Origin: Zantedeschia hybrid cultivar
Lineage: Eukaryota; Streptophyta; Magnoliopsida; Alismatales; Araceae
Direction of reading: 5' to 3'
Length of the DNA: 64,000 bases
Assembly (NCBI GenBank): GCA_030544215.1
Contig: JARZZO010000001.1
Span: 69,218,456 to 69,282,455 of the forward strand
The notes below the pieces were generated by a model. That model did no database searches. It saw only the letters and a list, made by a program, of their open reading frames with translations, and had not been told where the DNA came from. This document shows, one piece after another, positions 36,501-45,589 of the stretch. The position numbers and the translations under genes are program-made. How positions within the stretch are numbered: position 1 is the stretch's first letter; every line of letters begins with the position of its first letter.

Positions 36501-39500
36501 AGTGGATTTTAGGAGTCTATAGGTAAAACATCCCATTTTTTATTACAAAGCATTCACTTACTGTTGTTTCCTATTCTGAGTCAAGAAGCTTCTATATTAG
36601 TGCTCATTCCCTTTTCTTCTGCTTCCGGAATACAGTTAGTCTAACTCTATCATATCTCTTTCCTTGGTTCCCTGTCTCCCTGGATATACTTTCTGAATCA
36701 GGGAGGGTTAGAATTGTAAGATTTTGATGTTGGATTTGTGGGGCTGAGTGATGAAATGATAATATTGCTTTTTCGATATAGTGACTTAAACTGTTCCTGG
36801 GCATTATTCTGGGAGTCACCTTTGGTGACACAAAATTGATGCAGATTATAGAGACAGGCTCTTTGGTACTGTTTCTTGGCATGGTGCTGGTATGCCCTTG
36901 AACCTAAAATCCTTACTCCCTTCATTTTGTCAATGTCATCAGTGTTATCATCATCGTCGTAAGCCTTATCCCATCAATTGGGTTTGATTTAGATCCAACA
37001 GAGCACCCAAGGAATTAGTAACCTCAACCACCCACTTTTAGGTGGTGCCAAGCAACTTGCAATGGTAACTTTAGACGGGAGACCTACATGAGATCAATTA
37101 TCAGGTACAGAATTACGTTGCTGGTTTCAGTGTTTAGCTTATATGACTAGTAGCTCACTAGACTTGGAACCTATGTTTCTGATAAGTCCTTGTTGATATG
37201 TTGAATGAGAGGCCAAAGATTTGTGTCATTCATGGGTCATTTTTGGATGCTGGCATTTTCATGTTTGTTTTATCATGGGTGGTCATTTAGATTGACTAGT
37301 GGGTTGCTGCATGCAATCACTGACTGGAGTCTGGCTGTGGCTGGTTGGTACCGGGTACGTAAGGGTCGGGGGGTGTCCCACAACTTATATGAACAGTCCC
37401 TGCCACTGTGACAGAGACCCGAAAAGAAAAGGTTTCTGCATGCAATCAAGAGGTGGCTGAAAGTACCCCCTTTTCTGCTTGAATTAGTCAGGATGAACCT
37501 TTTGTCGATTAATTTGGTTTCAGTGGGTGCTTTTTTGAACCACCCCATGCTAGGTGAGGGATAAACATGAACCTATCACATCCTCTTTAACCAGGTTGCA
37601 TATTTCAGACAGGGTTGATCTACAAGTTGGTTAGTCGATTTCTCTTGCATTGATCTCTGAATCGGGTCAATCTGGGCACCAGTTTCATGGATCCAGTTGA
37701 TTCTAATCCAATTCAACAGATTGACCTGCAATATTTGTAAGAACAAATCTTTTACATCTTTTAGGGTGTATGATAACTTTTAAAGACAAGTCATGAATTT
37801 TCTTTTTTGAGGAAAATTATCACACCTGGAGTCTTCAAACCTTGATGGCCTGACCATCTCATCTGCACTCGTCTTTTCTCCTTTTCCTCGATCTCTTTTG
37901 CCACAGAGGCTTCTCTCTCCTTCTGTTATCAGCCTCACCAGTGGAGGCCGATCTCCTGCCTCGACTTCACCAGTGTTCGAGTCCAACCCTCTCATCTCCC
38001 TGTTCTCTCTTTCCCATTTCTCTGGCTCCCTCACCACTGCTACTCATGTTCGATGGTGCCTTCCACAACAGGGATGGAGGGAACTCCATCAGAACGCTGT
38101 CTTCTCCTTTTTATCTCGTGCTTGCCTCTGGCATATACCCATGCCCTCAGCGACTTCTCTCTCTTTTTTTCATCCAGTGATGCGTCTCTCACTCTTCCTC
38201 TTTCTCTCTCCTGCTGTTCTTGCATTCACAGCAGCACTCTCTCGATTATCTATGAGGTTGCAAATGGGGACGGGTACATTCTTGCTGTTGGTGATCTGGC
38301 TGTTGTGAAAAGACAGCTTTTCTACCCAGCACAAGGAGCATTAGGCGTCTTCATGCCAATGGGCTTGTGGATGACAGCCCCTTGCAGCTAGTTTCTGGAA
38401 ATTCGGGAAGAGGAAGATGGAGAAATGGGTCTAGAGAGAGGCATTTCTTTTCTTTTCTTTTTCTCCTTTTCTGGTTGTGTGGATGCTTAGGCTCCTTTGC
38501 CTCCAGTGGAGCAGCCTCATAGATGAGTTTGCCGGGAGTGTGTGCCCATTGACTGTAGGAGCCACTGGCTGGAAGGTGCTGGAGCTGTGAAACTTTTATT
38601 GATGGATACTGGGGTGCTGCCAAAAGCAACCCAGAGGGGTGGAGAGAGGACGGTGGTGGGCACCAAGGCCTTTTGCATGATGAAGCCCAAGGATGGAAGA
38701 GGTCACAAGTGTCTCTTAATATATATATAACTTGTCAGACAAGTTAACTGAAATGCTTTACTTTTAAAAATGGCAACAAAAATTTAAACAAAACATTTTA
38801 AGGACTAGCTTTTAAAAGTAAAGTGCTCCCAGACACCCTGTTAATCTGATTACTCCTTTGTTCTTGGAAGTCATTTTCCCATGAATTTCAACATTTTTGT
38901 TAACTATAAATGCTGTGTGCACATGTTTCTTTGTCCAGACATTTTGTGCTGGAGATACCTCTCTACTTCTGTATACCTTATCAAATTTTTATTCTCATGT
39001 TCTTTGTTCTCTCTAACTGTTTCAAACTATTGTCCTAGGTTGCGTATGAAATTATGACACTGTTTCTGGATCTTATCTTTTATACTTGGATTGGGAAAAT
39101 TTAGTATTCTTTGTTGGCAGCATTTTTGTTGCAGTTGTTTTTGTGAAATCTAGCTTTTCCAATGTGAAAGGTAGTAAAGATGGGGAAATTTCTAGGCCTG
39201 GTAAAAATGTTTTTTATGATTACTTTATTTCTGCACTTGGAGTTCTCAAGTGTTGAGATTTCTTCTAGATGATTGGCACCTTGAACTGCTTGACATGTAA
39301 CGTGTTAATGTGCTTGGTCAGTGTGATCGTGATAAGTGCTTGATTTTGTTATGTTCTTTAGTCACTTCTTTACTAATAATTGTGCTTACGAGCTAGTGTA
39401 TCAAGGCGTATCATGTGTTAGTTATTAGGCTTGTTCTGTTCCCATATTTTACTAGCTTAGCTATTAGGCTTGTTCTGTTCCCATATTTACTAGCTTAGCT

Positions 39501-41640
39501 ATGTGCAACCAACACACACACCCCCCCCCCCACCCAACCCCAACAAAACACACACAAAAACGATTTTAGGGATGCACCCTTCTGCCTAGTGTCCGTGTTG
39601 TTTTCTTTGACAATTTTCTCAAATCCCACTGCAATTAGAATTTTTTCATAGGCATTGTCATCCTACAAATGATATGATTGTGGAACAAAGGTTCCTCAAA
39701 ATGTAATTGAAATATTATATGGTTGGTCATTCCACCGTCAGAAACATGCTATTTGACTCGCAAGAGGTGTCCTTGGAACTTGACACAGCCCTCATTGTGC
39801 ATCTTTTAAGATGTGTTCTAACTTATTGTGTCACACACATCTTTCCTTTCTGCTAGTACTGCTCTTGAGTGGGCTTGGTATTTAAGTTTCTGTATTGGAA
39901 TGGCCTGCACAATGTTGGGTTTATTTCATGGTTTTCTGCTGTACCTGCTGCTCTCTGTCAAGTTATCCTTCTGATGCTGCTACTAGATGTTTTTGAAATT
40001 TTCCTGTTTACTCTGAAAGTGAATTATCGAATCTTCACAAGCATAGTACGTGTTAAACTTTTTTCTATAGTGTTGCACAATTATGTTTAGTCCCTCCTGC
40101 CTTTTGGGCTGAGAGGAAGGCTGGCATCCACTGATGTTGATTGAAACATTCTCTGAAGCTCTGATAAGTAGGTGTCTTCCTGTTTTAATATGATATTGTA
40201 TCTCCATTGGATTTCCTTTCTGTTATTTGAGTCGGTATGTGGTCTAATCTGCCCATTTTCACTATTTTCCTATTGCATATACTTTTTGCCACCTAAAGTA
40301 TGTAGGCTACACTCTTCCATATGAAAATTCATCTTTGCAGAATCGTGTTAGACAACCTGGTGGTGGAGGATATCCTCAGCAAAGTTACCATCCGCCTCAG
40401 GCTCCTACAAGCTGGGGGCCCCCTGCACCACCTCCAATGCAGCAACCTGGCTATGGGTATATGCAACCAGGAGCATATGCTGGGGCTCCCCTGCAGTATA
40501 ACATGTCTCAGGGACATTATGCAGGCTATCCACCACCACCTGCTTCTGTCGGATACTCCAGTGGCTGGGACCAGACATCTAACACGCAGAATCAGCAGAA
40601 TACACCTGGTACTGGATATGATTACTACAGTCAGCAACAGCCTCAGCAGCAGGCACCTCCAACAGCAGGTTCCTCCGCTCCTGATGGCAGTGCTTACAAC
40701 TATGGCCAACCGCAGAGCTATGGCCAGCCTCAGCCTTCTTCTTACAGCACGCAGGGCTCATATAATGAAACTGCTTACTCACAACAGCCTGCAGTTCAGC
40801 CTCAGGGCTACAGTCAAGATGGTTATTCAGGTGGCTATCCTGCTCCAGGGCCTCAGTCAGGATATACACATACACAGTCAAATGCTCCCTTGTATGATCA
40901 GCAACAAAGCTATGGGTCAGCCCCTGCTTATGGAGCATCCTCTCAAGATGGATCCACTGCCACTTATGGCGCACAAAGTGCTGCAGGTCAAGCTCCTCTC
41001 ACTCAACCCCCACCAGCATACCAGCCACCTGTTACTCAACAAGGTTTCCCATCTCAACAACCAAGCAGCACCCCGACAAGCTATCCTCCCCAGGTTACGA
41101 GTCAGCCTGGATATGCAATGCCACAGACATCTCAACCAGGATCTGTCAGCCAGCCACCTCAGGCAGGCTATGGACAGACTGCTCCTTTGTCCCAGCCTAA
41201 TTATGTGCAGCCAAACCAGGGTCAGAAAACTGCACCTGGTCAACCTGTATATGGTCAAGCTCAGCAGCCATCCAACACTCAAGCAGGTTAATGTCCAGCC
41301 AGCCCCCATTCCACCCAGCTACCCTCAACCACTGCCAACACAATCTAGTTATGCACAGCAAGATTCTGCTAATCATCGAGCCCCACCTTCTGCAGGTCCT
41401 CCAGGTTACGGCCAACAGCAAGCATATGGTGGTGTTCCTCCTCAAGGTCAACCGGGGTATGGCCAACAACTGCAGCAGCCATACGGGGACTCATATGGCA
41501 GTGGAAACAGTGCTGGTTATTCACAGCCTCCAGTGCATTCAACTGGTGGTGAAGTTGGTGGCAATATGCACGGATCTTATGATGCATCTGCAACGACATC
41601 TGTTCCAAGTGGGACAACTAAAGTATCCCCGCAGAGTTGA
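15311..41640 (+). CDS. KH-domain RNA-binding protein, far-upstream-element-binding-like (7 coding exons, frame break in the last)
   Basis: Predicted single-stranded nucleic-acid binding protein, probably nuclear. Exons are 15311-15641, 23997-24127, 24207-24392, 24645-24740, 24826-24897, 35004-35120 and 40341-41291/41640. All introns are GT...AG and the six joins keep frame. The N-terminus has a basic DHKRKYED stretch and a helical LAKQRAQEIAARLL segment. KH1 is at about residues 147-214 and KH2 at about 241-309; both keep the GKGG loop (VGVIIGKGGETI, VGLLIGKGGETI). From residue 312 on the protein is a Q/P/G/Y-rich tail with YGQ and PGYG repeats, likely disordered. As read, a TAA at 41289-41291 ends it at 627 aa. 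One extra T near 41288 would explain this, since the next frame stays open to 41640 with the same composition. Without that base the product would be 743 aa. The start was chosen for the TATA and leader context. Confidence 0.85.
16123..16950 (-). pseudogene. 3' fragment of a LINE (L1 type), antisense in intron 1
   Basis: Minus-strand frames read LPKSPLKVKVLIWGLSRR-like sequence, then SLDHVLIGCS and TKEVWHMILGDV, then a decayed counterpart of the WAIWCERNKRIF motif (NCVGHLVREKQEDI). These are hallmarks of the zf-RVT region at the C-terminus of plant L1-type LINE ORF2. The element 3' end carries an A tail, seen as T(8) at about 16124 on the + strand. It has several frameshifts and the upstream reverse transcriptase is missing, as expected for a 5'-truncated insertion. 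Confidence 0.7.
17183..17198. repeat. Poly-C run of 16
   Basis: Homopolymer of 16 C followed by an A-rich stretch, inside KH intron 1. Confidence 0.9.
18256..18316. repeat. Compound (CT)n(TA)n microsatellite
   Basis: About ten CT units run directly into about twenty TA units in KH intron 1. Confidence 0.95.
18701..18960 (+). mobile_element. LTR-like fragment, copy 1
   Basis: GAGGTATTGTCTATTTTGGG, CCCCAAAAAGGCGCCTTACA, ATGTTGGACTAATCTGG and CCACACTGTGGTATTACG follow one another in the order typical of a widespread plant LTR whose core reads ATTGTCCGCTTTGGGCC. A second, diverged copy lies at 21893-22110. No internal region joins them that I can recognise. Confidence 0.55.
20340..20741. repeat. 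Tandem duplication, two units of about 201 bp
   Basis: Unit 1 (20340-20540) and unit 2 (20541-20741) are nearly identical. They share TTTCAATTTCTTACGTTAAA, GGGTGTATACAT, CTTTGTCATGAAAATCAATC and TTTAATACGTAAAACATATG, with about one difference every 15 bases. Confidence 0.9.
21060..21165. repeat. CT-rich microsatellite region
   Basis: Interrupted CT repeats, the longest pure run being at about 21132-21160, in KH intron 1. Open frames on the minus strand here are low-complexity artefacts. Confidence 0.85.
21893..22110 (+). mobile_element. LTR-like fragment, copy 2
   Basis: GCCCCCAAAAGGTGCCTACC, ATTGGACTAATCTGGTTCAT and CCACACCGTGGCCTTACG match copy 1 at 18701-18960 in the same order and orientation. 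Flanking lines (21755-21815 and 22075-22125) repeat a CTGGCTCATGACTGGGTCA-type block, also typical of this LTR. Confidence 0.5.
22308..22536. repeat. Tandem duplication, 130-bp period
   Basis: GATGGGAGAGCAAGTGGTT and GGGATCTCATCTGAATGATG, followed by ACCATTGAGGAT, occur at about 22315 and again at about 22448. Open frames crossing the repeat are not supported as genes. Confidence 0.85.
22735..23250. repeat. Word-repeat block (TTTGGTT/AACCAAA) with (TA)n core
   Basis: Words such as GGTTTAAACC, TTTGGTTCAGTTT and GAATCAAACCAAA recur on both strands. A pair of about 58 bp (22757 and 22899, both with TTTGGTTTAAACC and TTACATTTT) flanks a (TA)n microsatellite at 22808-22865. One of six word-repeat blocks in the window. 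Confidence 0.6.
23997..24127 (+). CDS. KH gene exon 2
   Basis: After TTACAG; encodes the linker ending KKIEVPNSK, the first strand of KH1. It ends AACAGCAAG before GTATTG. Confidence 0.85.
24207..24392 (+). CDS. KH gene exon 3 (KH1)
   Basis: After ATGCAG; encodes VGVIIGKGGETIRYLQ, the GXXG loop and helix of KH1, through to AEQLINDVLRE. The exon is 62 codons in phase 0. Confidence 0.9.
24645..24740 (+). CDS. KH gene exon 4
   Basis: After CTGCAG; 32 codons linking the two KH domains and ending in the first strand of KH2 (QLTMTVPNNR). Followed by GTAAATG. Confidence 0.85.
24826..24897 (+). CDS. KH gene exon 5 (first half of KH2)
   Basis: After CGTCTAG; 24 codons, VGLLIGKGGETIKNMQ to GARIQ, with the second GXXG loop. 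Followed by GTATGAC and the 10.1-kb intron. Confidence 0.9.
25393..25588. repeat. Tandem duplication, 98-bp period
   Basis: AGTTAATTGAAACTTTA, ATATGTTGTT and GATTT(C/T)ATATATTGTCTTG occur in two adjacent copies starting at 25393 and 25491. Confidence 0.9.
26385..26770. repeat. Word-repeat block (GACTC/CGACTTGG words)
   Basis: GAGTCGGCACC, GATCCGACATAG, CTTGGTCTGACTCG, GTTGACTCATACAAG and GCGACTTGGTAC recur on both strands. The block starts near AGCAAGGTTCGC and ends near GCAAACCATGGTTTG, which are similar inverted ends. A direct duplication of CCCTATTAATTGATATAAAA lies inside, at 26557 and 26587. Confidence 0.5.
26938..27115. repeat. Word-repeat block (GAACCGG/CCGGTTC words)
   Basis: GCAGAACCGGACC, TAGAACCGGTCTAG, CCAACCGGTTC, GGGAACCGTCGGTTCC and TGAACCAGCCAGTTC crowd into 180 bp. 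The left end AGCAAGGTTTGCAGAAC and the right end GTTCTGCAAACATTGG are inverted copies. Confidence 0.55.
27545..27574. repeat. Poly-C run of 30
   Basis: An uninterrupted run of 30 C in intron 5. On the opposite strand this is poly-G, which could form G-quadruplexes. The exact length is uncertain. Confidence 0.9.
28897..29101. mobile_element. Foldback element, arms about 40 nt
   Basis: CCAACATGTCTCAGATGG at 28897 is inverted as CCATCTGAGACATGTTGG near 29083. CTCAGGTGTG and GAACACCTGAA extend the pairing. The loop is about 120 nt. No coding sequence is seen. Confidence 0.75.
29316..34160 (+). pseudogene. Near-complete L1-type LINE in KH intron 5, decayed
   Basis: Non-LTR retrotransposon in the same orientation as the host gene. 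CATCAATATGCAT (29303-29315) and CATCAATAAGCAT (34161-34173) are a 13-bp target-site duplication with one mismatch. An A(10) tail precedes the right copy. Order: ORF1-like region (to about 30200), endonuclease with CIEETKC and WCVGGDFNSIK (about 30240-31000), reverse transcriptase with GDKAPDPDGFP, GYMPISLLNGVYK, LDFEKAYDRVN and LRHGDPMSPL (about 31530-32420), then a zf-RVT region with WRTLFWEDVW and LWMERNGRIF (33300-33900). The catalytic YADD position reads TDD. Many stops and frameshifts make it inactive. A 0.36-kb insert interrupts it at 32932. Confidence 0.88.
32932..33294. mobile_element. AT-rich insertion of about 360 bp inside the LINE
   Basis: LINE coding sequence breaks off after a frame reading WDILPSS and resumes in the same sense with SPVWKG at about 33297. 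The DNA between is AT-rich and non-coding and includes a T-run at about 33200. No terminal repeats were found, so its class is unknown. It must be younger than the LINE. Confidence 0.6.
34235..34470. repeat. Word-repeat block (CCGATACC/GGTACCGG words)
   Basis: CCGATACCGG, GGCTGGTACCGGGCC, GGTCCGGTACC, GATACCGGTAC, CTGGTACCAACCGATACCG and AACCGATATTGG occur close together on both strands, just after the LINE and its right target-site duplication. Confidence 0.6.
35004..35120 (+). CDS. KH gene exon 6 (second half of KH2)
   Basis: After TTGTCCAG; 39 codons, IIPLHLPLGDTSTERNVQID to KQLINEVISE, which is the second strand and last helix of KH2. Followed by GTACATG. Confidence 0.88.
36940..37090 (+). 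mobile_element. RTE/SINE-like tail fragment
   Basis: ATCATCATCGTCGTAAGCC then TTATCCCATCAATTGGGTTT matches the 3' tail typical of plant RTE LINEs and their SINE partners (TTATCCCAACTAGTTGGG type). The related tail at about 9830 is antisense. No coding part is present. Confidence 0.5.
37763..38839. mobile_element. Possible non-autonomous DNA transposon (hAT-like ends)
   Basis: AGGGTGTATGATAACTTTTAAA at the left and TTTTAAAAGTAAAGTGCTCC then AGACACCCT at the right form imperfect inverted ends starting AGGGTGT. The interior is CT-rich and encodes no recognisable transposase. No 8-bp target duplication was found, so the class is uncertain. Confidence 0.4.
40341..41291 (+). CDS. KH gene exon 7 as read (Q/P/G/Y-rich tail, ends at TAA)
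   Basis: After ATCTTTGCAG; begins NRVRQPGGGGYPQQSYHPP and continues as a low-complexity tail with repeated YGQ, PGY and SQP. The reading frame stops at 41289-41291. The +1 frame from there to 41640 keeps the same repeats (PGYGQQ, YGDSYGS) and ends in KVSPQS. An extra base in a TT pair near 41288 is the simplest cause. Confidence 0.8.
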   Translation, partial: NRVRQPGGGGYPQQSYHPPQAPTSWGPPAPPPMQQPGYGYMQPGAYAGAPLQYNMSQGHYAGYPPPPASVGYSSGWDQTSNTQNQQNTPGTGYDYYSQQQPQQQAPPTAGSSAPDGSAYNYGQPQSYGQPQPSSYSTQGSYNETAYSQQPAVQPQGYSQDGYSGGYPAPGPQSGYTHTQSNAPLYDQQQSYGSAPAYGASSQDGSTATYGAQSAAGQAPLTQPPPAYQPPVTQQGFPSQQPSSTPTSYPPQVTSQPGYAMPQTSQPGSVSQPPQAGYGQTAPLSQPNYVQPNQGQKTAPGQPVYGQAQQPSNTQAG

Positions 41641-42150
41641 CCCTGTAAGTGTACACTTTAGTCTATTGAATGGTTCTGTGATTTACCAATGGATAATTAT
41701 GGCTTCTACTACTTATGTTGCTGTTCGTGCTTTATGATTTTGGACAGCTATTAGATTCAGATGCCTCTGTTAGTCGTAGAAACTTCGTAAATCTTCTTGT
41801 GCAAAACATTGAGCCACTGGTAGCTTTAGATGGAGCTTGGACTTGGTGAAAACATGTCAAACGCTGCAATGGCAATGTAGTCAGATCACCATGGTGCTAC
41901 TAATCACCCTTCTGTGGATTGCATATGGAAGTGATACACATTTATGTAATTTTGCCGTATTTTTGACAAACCCATGCTTTATCTTTTGACAACATTATGT
42001 ATGTTTCCACCACCATATGCTTGAATTTAAACACCCTGTAACTATTGCAAGTCCATCTGAACACTTTCAGGCTATTTTATCATCTGAATGCATGCAATTT
42101 AATTAAGCTGCATATTATCCCATTTCATATGAATAAAGTTGATGAACATG
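41641..42150 (+). other. KH gene 3' UTR, possible UTR intron and poly(A) signal
   Basis: Directly after the downstream stop is CCT|GTAAGT, a strong donor. TTTTGGACAG ends at 41746, so 41645-41746 could be a 3'-UTR intron. AATAAA at 42132-42137 is a candidate polyadenylation signal. Confidence 0.5.
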
Positions 42151-42409
42151 AAGAGTTTAGATGAATATTATGGTGCCACAAACATAATAAGCCCACAACA
42201 AAGTGTCCTCCATCATGGCCATCTCATTCTGTATCCCTTGGCAGAATCTAAGAATCAATCAGAACCAAGTGAACATATATATTCATGTGTCACTGAAAGT
42301 TGATGTTGATAAATCTCTTGTTTGGTATCAGGTTGTGCCTTTGTTCTCATATTAACTAAGGTCACAGTTCAGGGTGATCTGTAAGTCTATTGTCTTGCAT
42401 TGACCTCTA

Positions 42410-44210
42410 GATTGGGACTTTCGGCGGGCCTTAAAAGATGTGTGCCATCTGATCCCTTGATCGAACGGTGGTTGCTGCTGCAAAGCTCAGGGGACATTGT
42501 TGCAAGCATTTCTCTCAAATTGTAGTAGTACTCGTTCATAAACATTGTTGCAAGTATTTCTCTCAAGTTGTAGCAGTACTCGTTCATAAACCTGTACATT
42601 GAATGTATTGTTAACGAGGGGCACTTAGATCTGCTAGTCCTTGGGTTTCTATCCTTTCATTTACGTTTCCCCTTTTGTGATTCCATCCAGTCTCATTTTA
42701 AATCCACCTTTTATTGGTCCGCATGCATTAAGGTATGCCTCCTACATCAGTCTGAGAGTAATTTTATTTTTTTATCGGAAAGGAAAGGAAATTTCCTGAA
42801 AATGTTTGTGAGGTTTTTTTTTAACCAAGGAACAAAAGGTAAACCTCTAATCTTAGGAGAACAACTTTCTTCAGACAGTTAAACTTTTCCATCCTATTTT
42901 ATGAAATCCATAACCCATTCCTTACTCCCAAGTCAAGAAACGTGCTTCTGTAGTTAACCGTGGTACTCACGGAGAACTTTCAGTCTGCTCGTTTGCCGTT
43001 TTGCCGAGCAACTTGGCCCTTTGTCGGTTTAAGCCGCAGTCTGTACCATCGTCATCTGGGTTTCTCACGGTTGGGCTCCCTCTCTTCACCTGGAATGTAC
43101 ATGGAGGGACTTGAAGTCCACCGCAAGAGTACTAGCTGCGGCCGCTGCTGGTGTTTTCAATTTAAAATTTTATTTTTTGAACCTTTTTTTTGGAGGCCTC
43201 CACTATGCCTTAGATGATCGTAGGATCTCATCTTCTGTTGGTTTTTTATTTCTCGTCTTTTTTTGGGTCATCCGATCAGAAAATAGATCGAATGGACATC
43301 TAGGTCAGGTTGGGGGCTCTCAAAAAAAAAGTGCGTTGCTTTGTTGCTCCTTAAACGGCGGACGGCAGAGTTGTTCTTATGGTCTGGTACGGGTACAAAG
43401 AATCTGTATAATGCTCGTCCCTGTCAATGTCCTTTTCGGTGCCCATCACGGAGAAGAACAAGGTGTACCTCCAAAATAGCATGTCAAGCCTATAAAGAGG
43501 TGCCATATGGACAGATAACATAGGTAGAGTCGTCCAGAATTTAGAAATATTTGATATCTTGTTATCGAATATCGTTAATTGAATGTTTGCATCGATGCAG
43601 AAAATGGTGGCATTAGATAATGTAGTGTTCAGAGTTGGGCTCTTGTGGCCGGTCATTGACTTGGAAGCTCTGTTCCCGGTTATAGGATCGGTGATAACTG
43701 ACCCCCTAAGTGCTGCCATCCATGGCTCCCTCCTCCCATTGGATGCCGACCAACGCAGGTGGCGTCGGTGCGTCCTTATTTTCTCAGTAGACTGCTCTTG
43801 CTGGGACAGGAGATGCAATTATGCCTGTCCTCTGCGGTTCTGCTAAACAGGATCAAATGTTGTGAAGTGCGAACCACTCTAGGTACTTGCTGCATTGTAG
43901 TACAACCTGATCGGACGGGACGGCGCGTGCCATTTAAGACATGCCGACCACATGTTGTCGACCCAATCGGAGGGAGCATTGCAGCAAATATTTCTCTTCT
44001 AGACGGCGCTGATGCTGGGCTGTGACGTATTCGGTTTCAGACATCTCGTATAAGTTATATTGGGCCCCTCCAACCGCCCATAACTCCGGCAGGGTTGTAT
44101 GCCCAACGCTCCCAAGTGTGGCCTGGCACTTTAGGTTCACACAGAAAGGTAACACGGGGAGCGGCCCACTTGGGACTTGGGGTTTAGAAGTCCTGGTGCA
44201 TAATTAGTGA
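42410..44210. repeat. Second region of GCAAG(T/C)ATTTCTC and GATCGGACGG motifs
   Basis: ATTGTTGCAAG(C/T)ATTTCTCTC occurs in a 48-bp tandem pair (42494 and 42542), and GCATTGCAGCAAATATTTCTC at 43977. GATCGAACGGTGG (42455), CATCCGATCAGA (43269) and GATCGGACGGGAC (43910) accompany them. This matches the makeup of 11.9-13.5 kb. Open frames here have no recognisable family. Confidence 0.5.
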
Positions 44211-44219
44211 ACATTACAT

Positions 44220-45480
44220 CAAAGAATAAAGAGTAGTTTGACATGTCATAAAATGTAATAAAACATTCTAGCATACTGTAAAACGATGTTCTCCTTGCAT
44301 TTAGAGAGACATAAATCTTTTTATGTCATTTTTAATGCATTTGGAGTACTATAGATTACTGGACTTTAAATTGGACTGACCCATGTGACGTACTTTTATC
44401 TGGTTTCGTTTTTCAAGCTAAACCCACTAAAAACATTGATTTCAAAACAAGTGATGGATTTTGCCTTTACCAATCTACCCACGGGTGCTTTGAGAATTTG
44501 ATATCTAGCAGTCTTGTACATTAAACCGATCGATGTAGGATTCGTACTTTTGAAATGATGTGCATGGTACATGCAGGATTTGTTTTGATGTGTCTTAGGA
44601 CATTAAGCAGTCCAAACGAACCAAGTTTAGACGATCTCCTCTCCAAGATCAAAGGGAGCGGTTTGGAAGTCTGCTTTTGGGGAAATGTGTGCGGCTAACC
44701 ATTCATTATATATCTGTATGTGCAGACTGTGGTTGGATTCCTTGCGGTGTTCTCTATAAATGGCGATGGAGAGAGGTAAGGGGGCCCGTCATGTCCTGGT
44801 TTTAGTGCAGTGAGCAGCATAAGGCCATGGCTGATGGCTCCCATTCCACTTGCGGAACAACACACTGGGTTCTCAATAGAAGTCAATTTTTTTTTGTTGA
44901 CACTGTGAAAATACTTTTGTGCTATATTTTTTGTCATATTTATTGAGAGTCGTTTGATTAAAAACCCTCATTAAATATATTATTTACAATAAATATAAAA
45001 ATAATAGAAATTAATAAATCGCACATTGATCGGATTCAGACGTAACCAAGGTCCAGCCACGACTTGGATTGTAGCTCAGATCAAAGGTTGGGAAGGAGCA
45101 CCTGTCTGAAACAGAAATAGGTCGAACTCATCGAGGCTTAGAAAAAATTCTCCGACAATAGAGTTAGTGTAGAGTTATCTTTAAGAATTTCGAGTTGAGA
45201 GAGGGAGAAAATGTGGAAAAAAATCTTATCTTTCTGAGTGCCTCCCTTGGTACATATAGAGAGTGGTGGCTCTCCCCTACTGCTAAGAGTAGAGCAGGGA
45301 CCACGGTCGGAGGAGCCACGTGGACCAGGCCTCCCTGGCAATGAAGAGCTTTCCGGGCGCTGGCTTCATCAGGCCAACTCTGGGCCCACGTGGGCCTAGG
45401 CACATGGGCCCAAAAGGCCTAAATCCGTGGTCCATCTGGCTTTATTCTTCGTTGAGTAATTTGCATTGTAGCAAGTCGAG
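44220..45480. other. Intergenic; a probable LTR remnant at about 45020-45470
   Basis: 44230-44350 is MITE-like. At 45020-45470, a stretch with GGTTGGGAAGGAGCACC, GACAATAGAGTTAGTGTAGA and a GC-rich CACGTGG-containing tail has the style of an LTR, but no ends are identified. No gene is supported. Confidence 0.3.
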
Positions 45481-45589
45481 TCATCTTATAATGTAAGATG
45501 TTATTGGTCCATATAAGAAGATCAACACATGAATTGGGTAATTTTTGTACAAGTTGTCTGACAAGTATTTAATGTGGATGCAGGATTCT

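Larger units (their letters stand above)
35121..40340 (+). other. KH gene intron 6 (5.2 kb)
   Basis: Starts GTACATG and ends ATCTTTGCAG. It includes an RTE tail fragment, a terminal-inverted-repeat element, a small tandem duplication (39423-39501, 40-bp period) and a C run near 39521. No other gene is seen. Confidence 0.7.

Noticed and set aside
41284..41300. Micro-intron GTTAATGTCCAG bridging the frame break in the KH gene
   Set aside because: It is 12 bases, far too short for a plant intron. Its removal would not change the frame, so the stop problem would persist.
40321..41617. Alternative frames of KH exon 7 on both strands
   Set aside because: The CAG/CCT-rich repeats stay open in several frames. 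Only the frame continuing exon 6 (to 41288) and then the +1 frame carry YGQ/PGY repeats matching each other.
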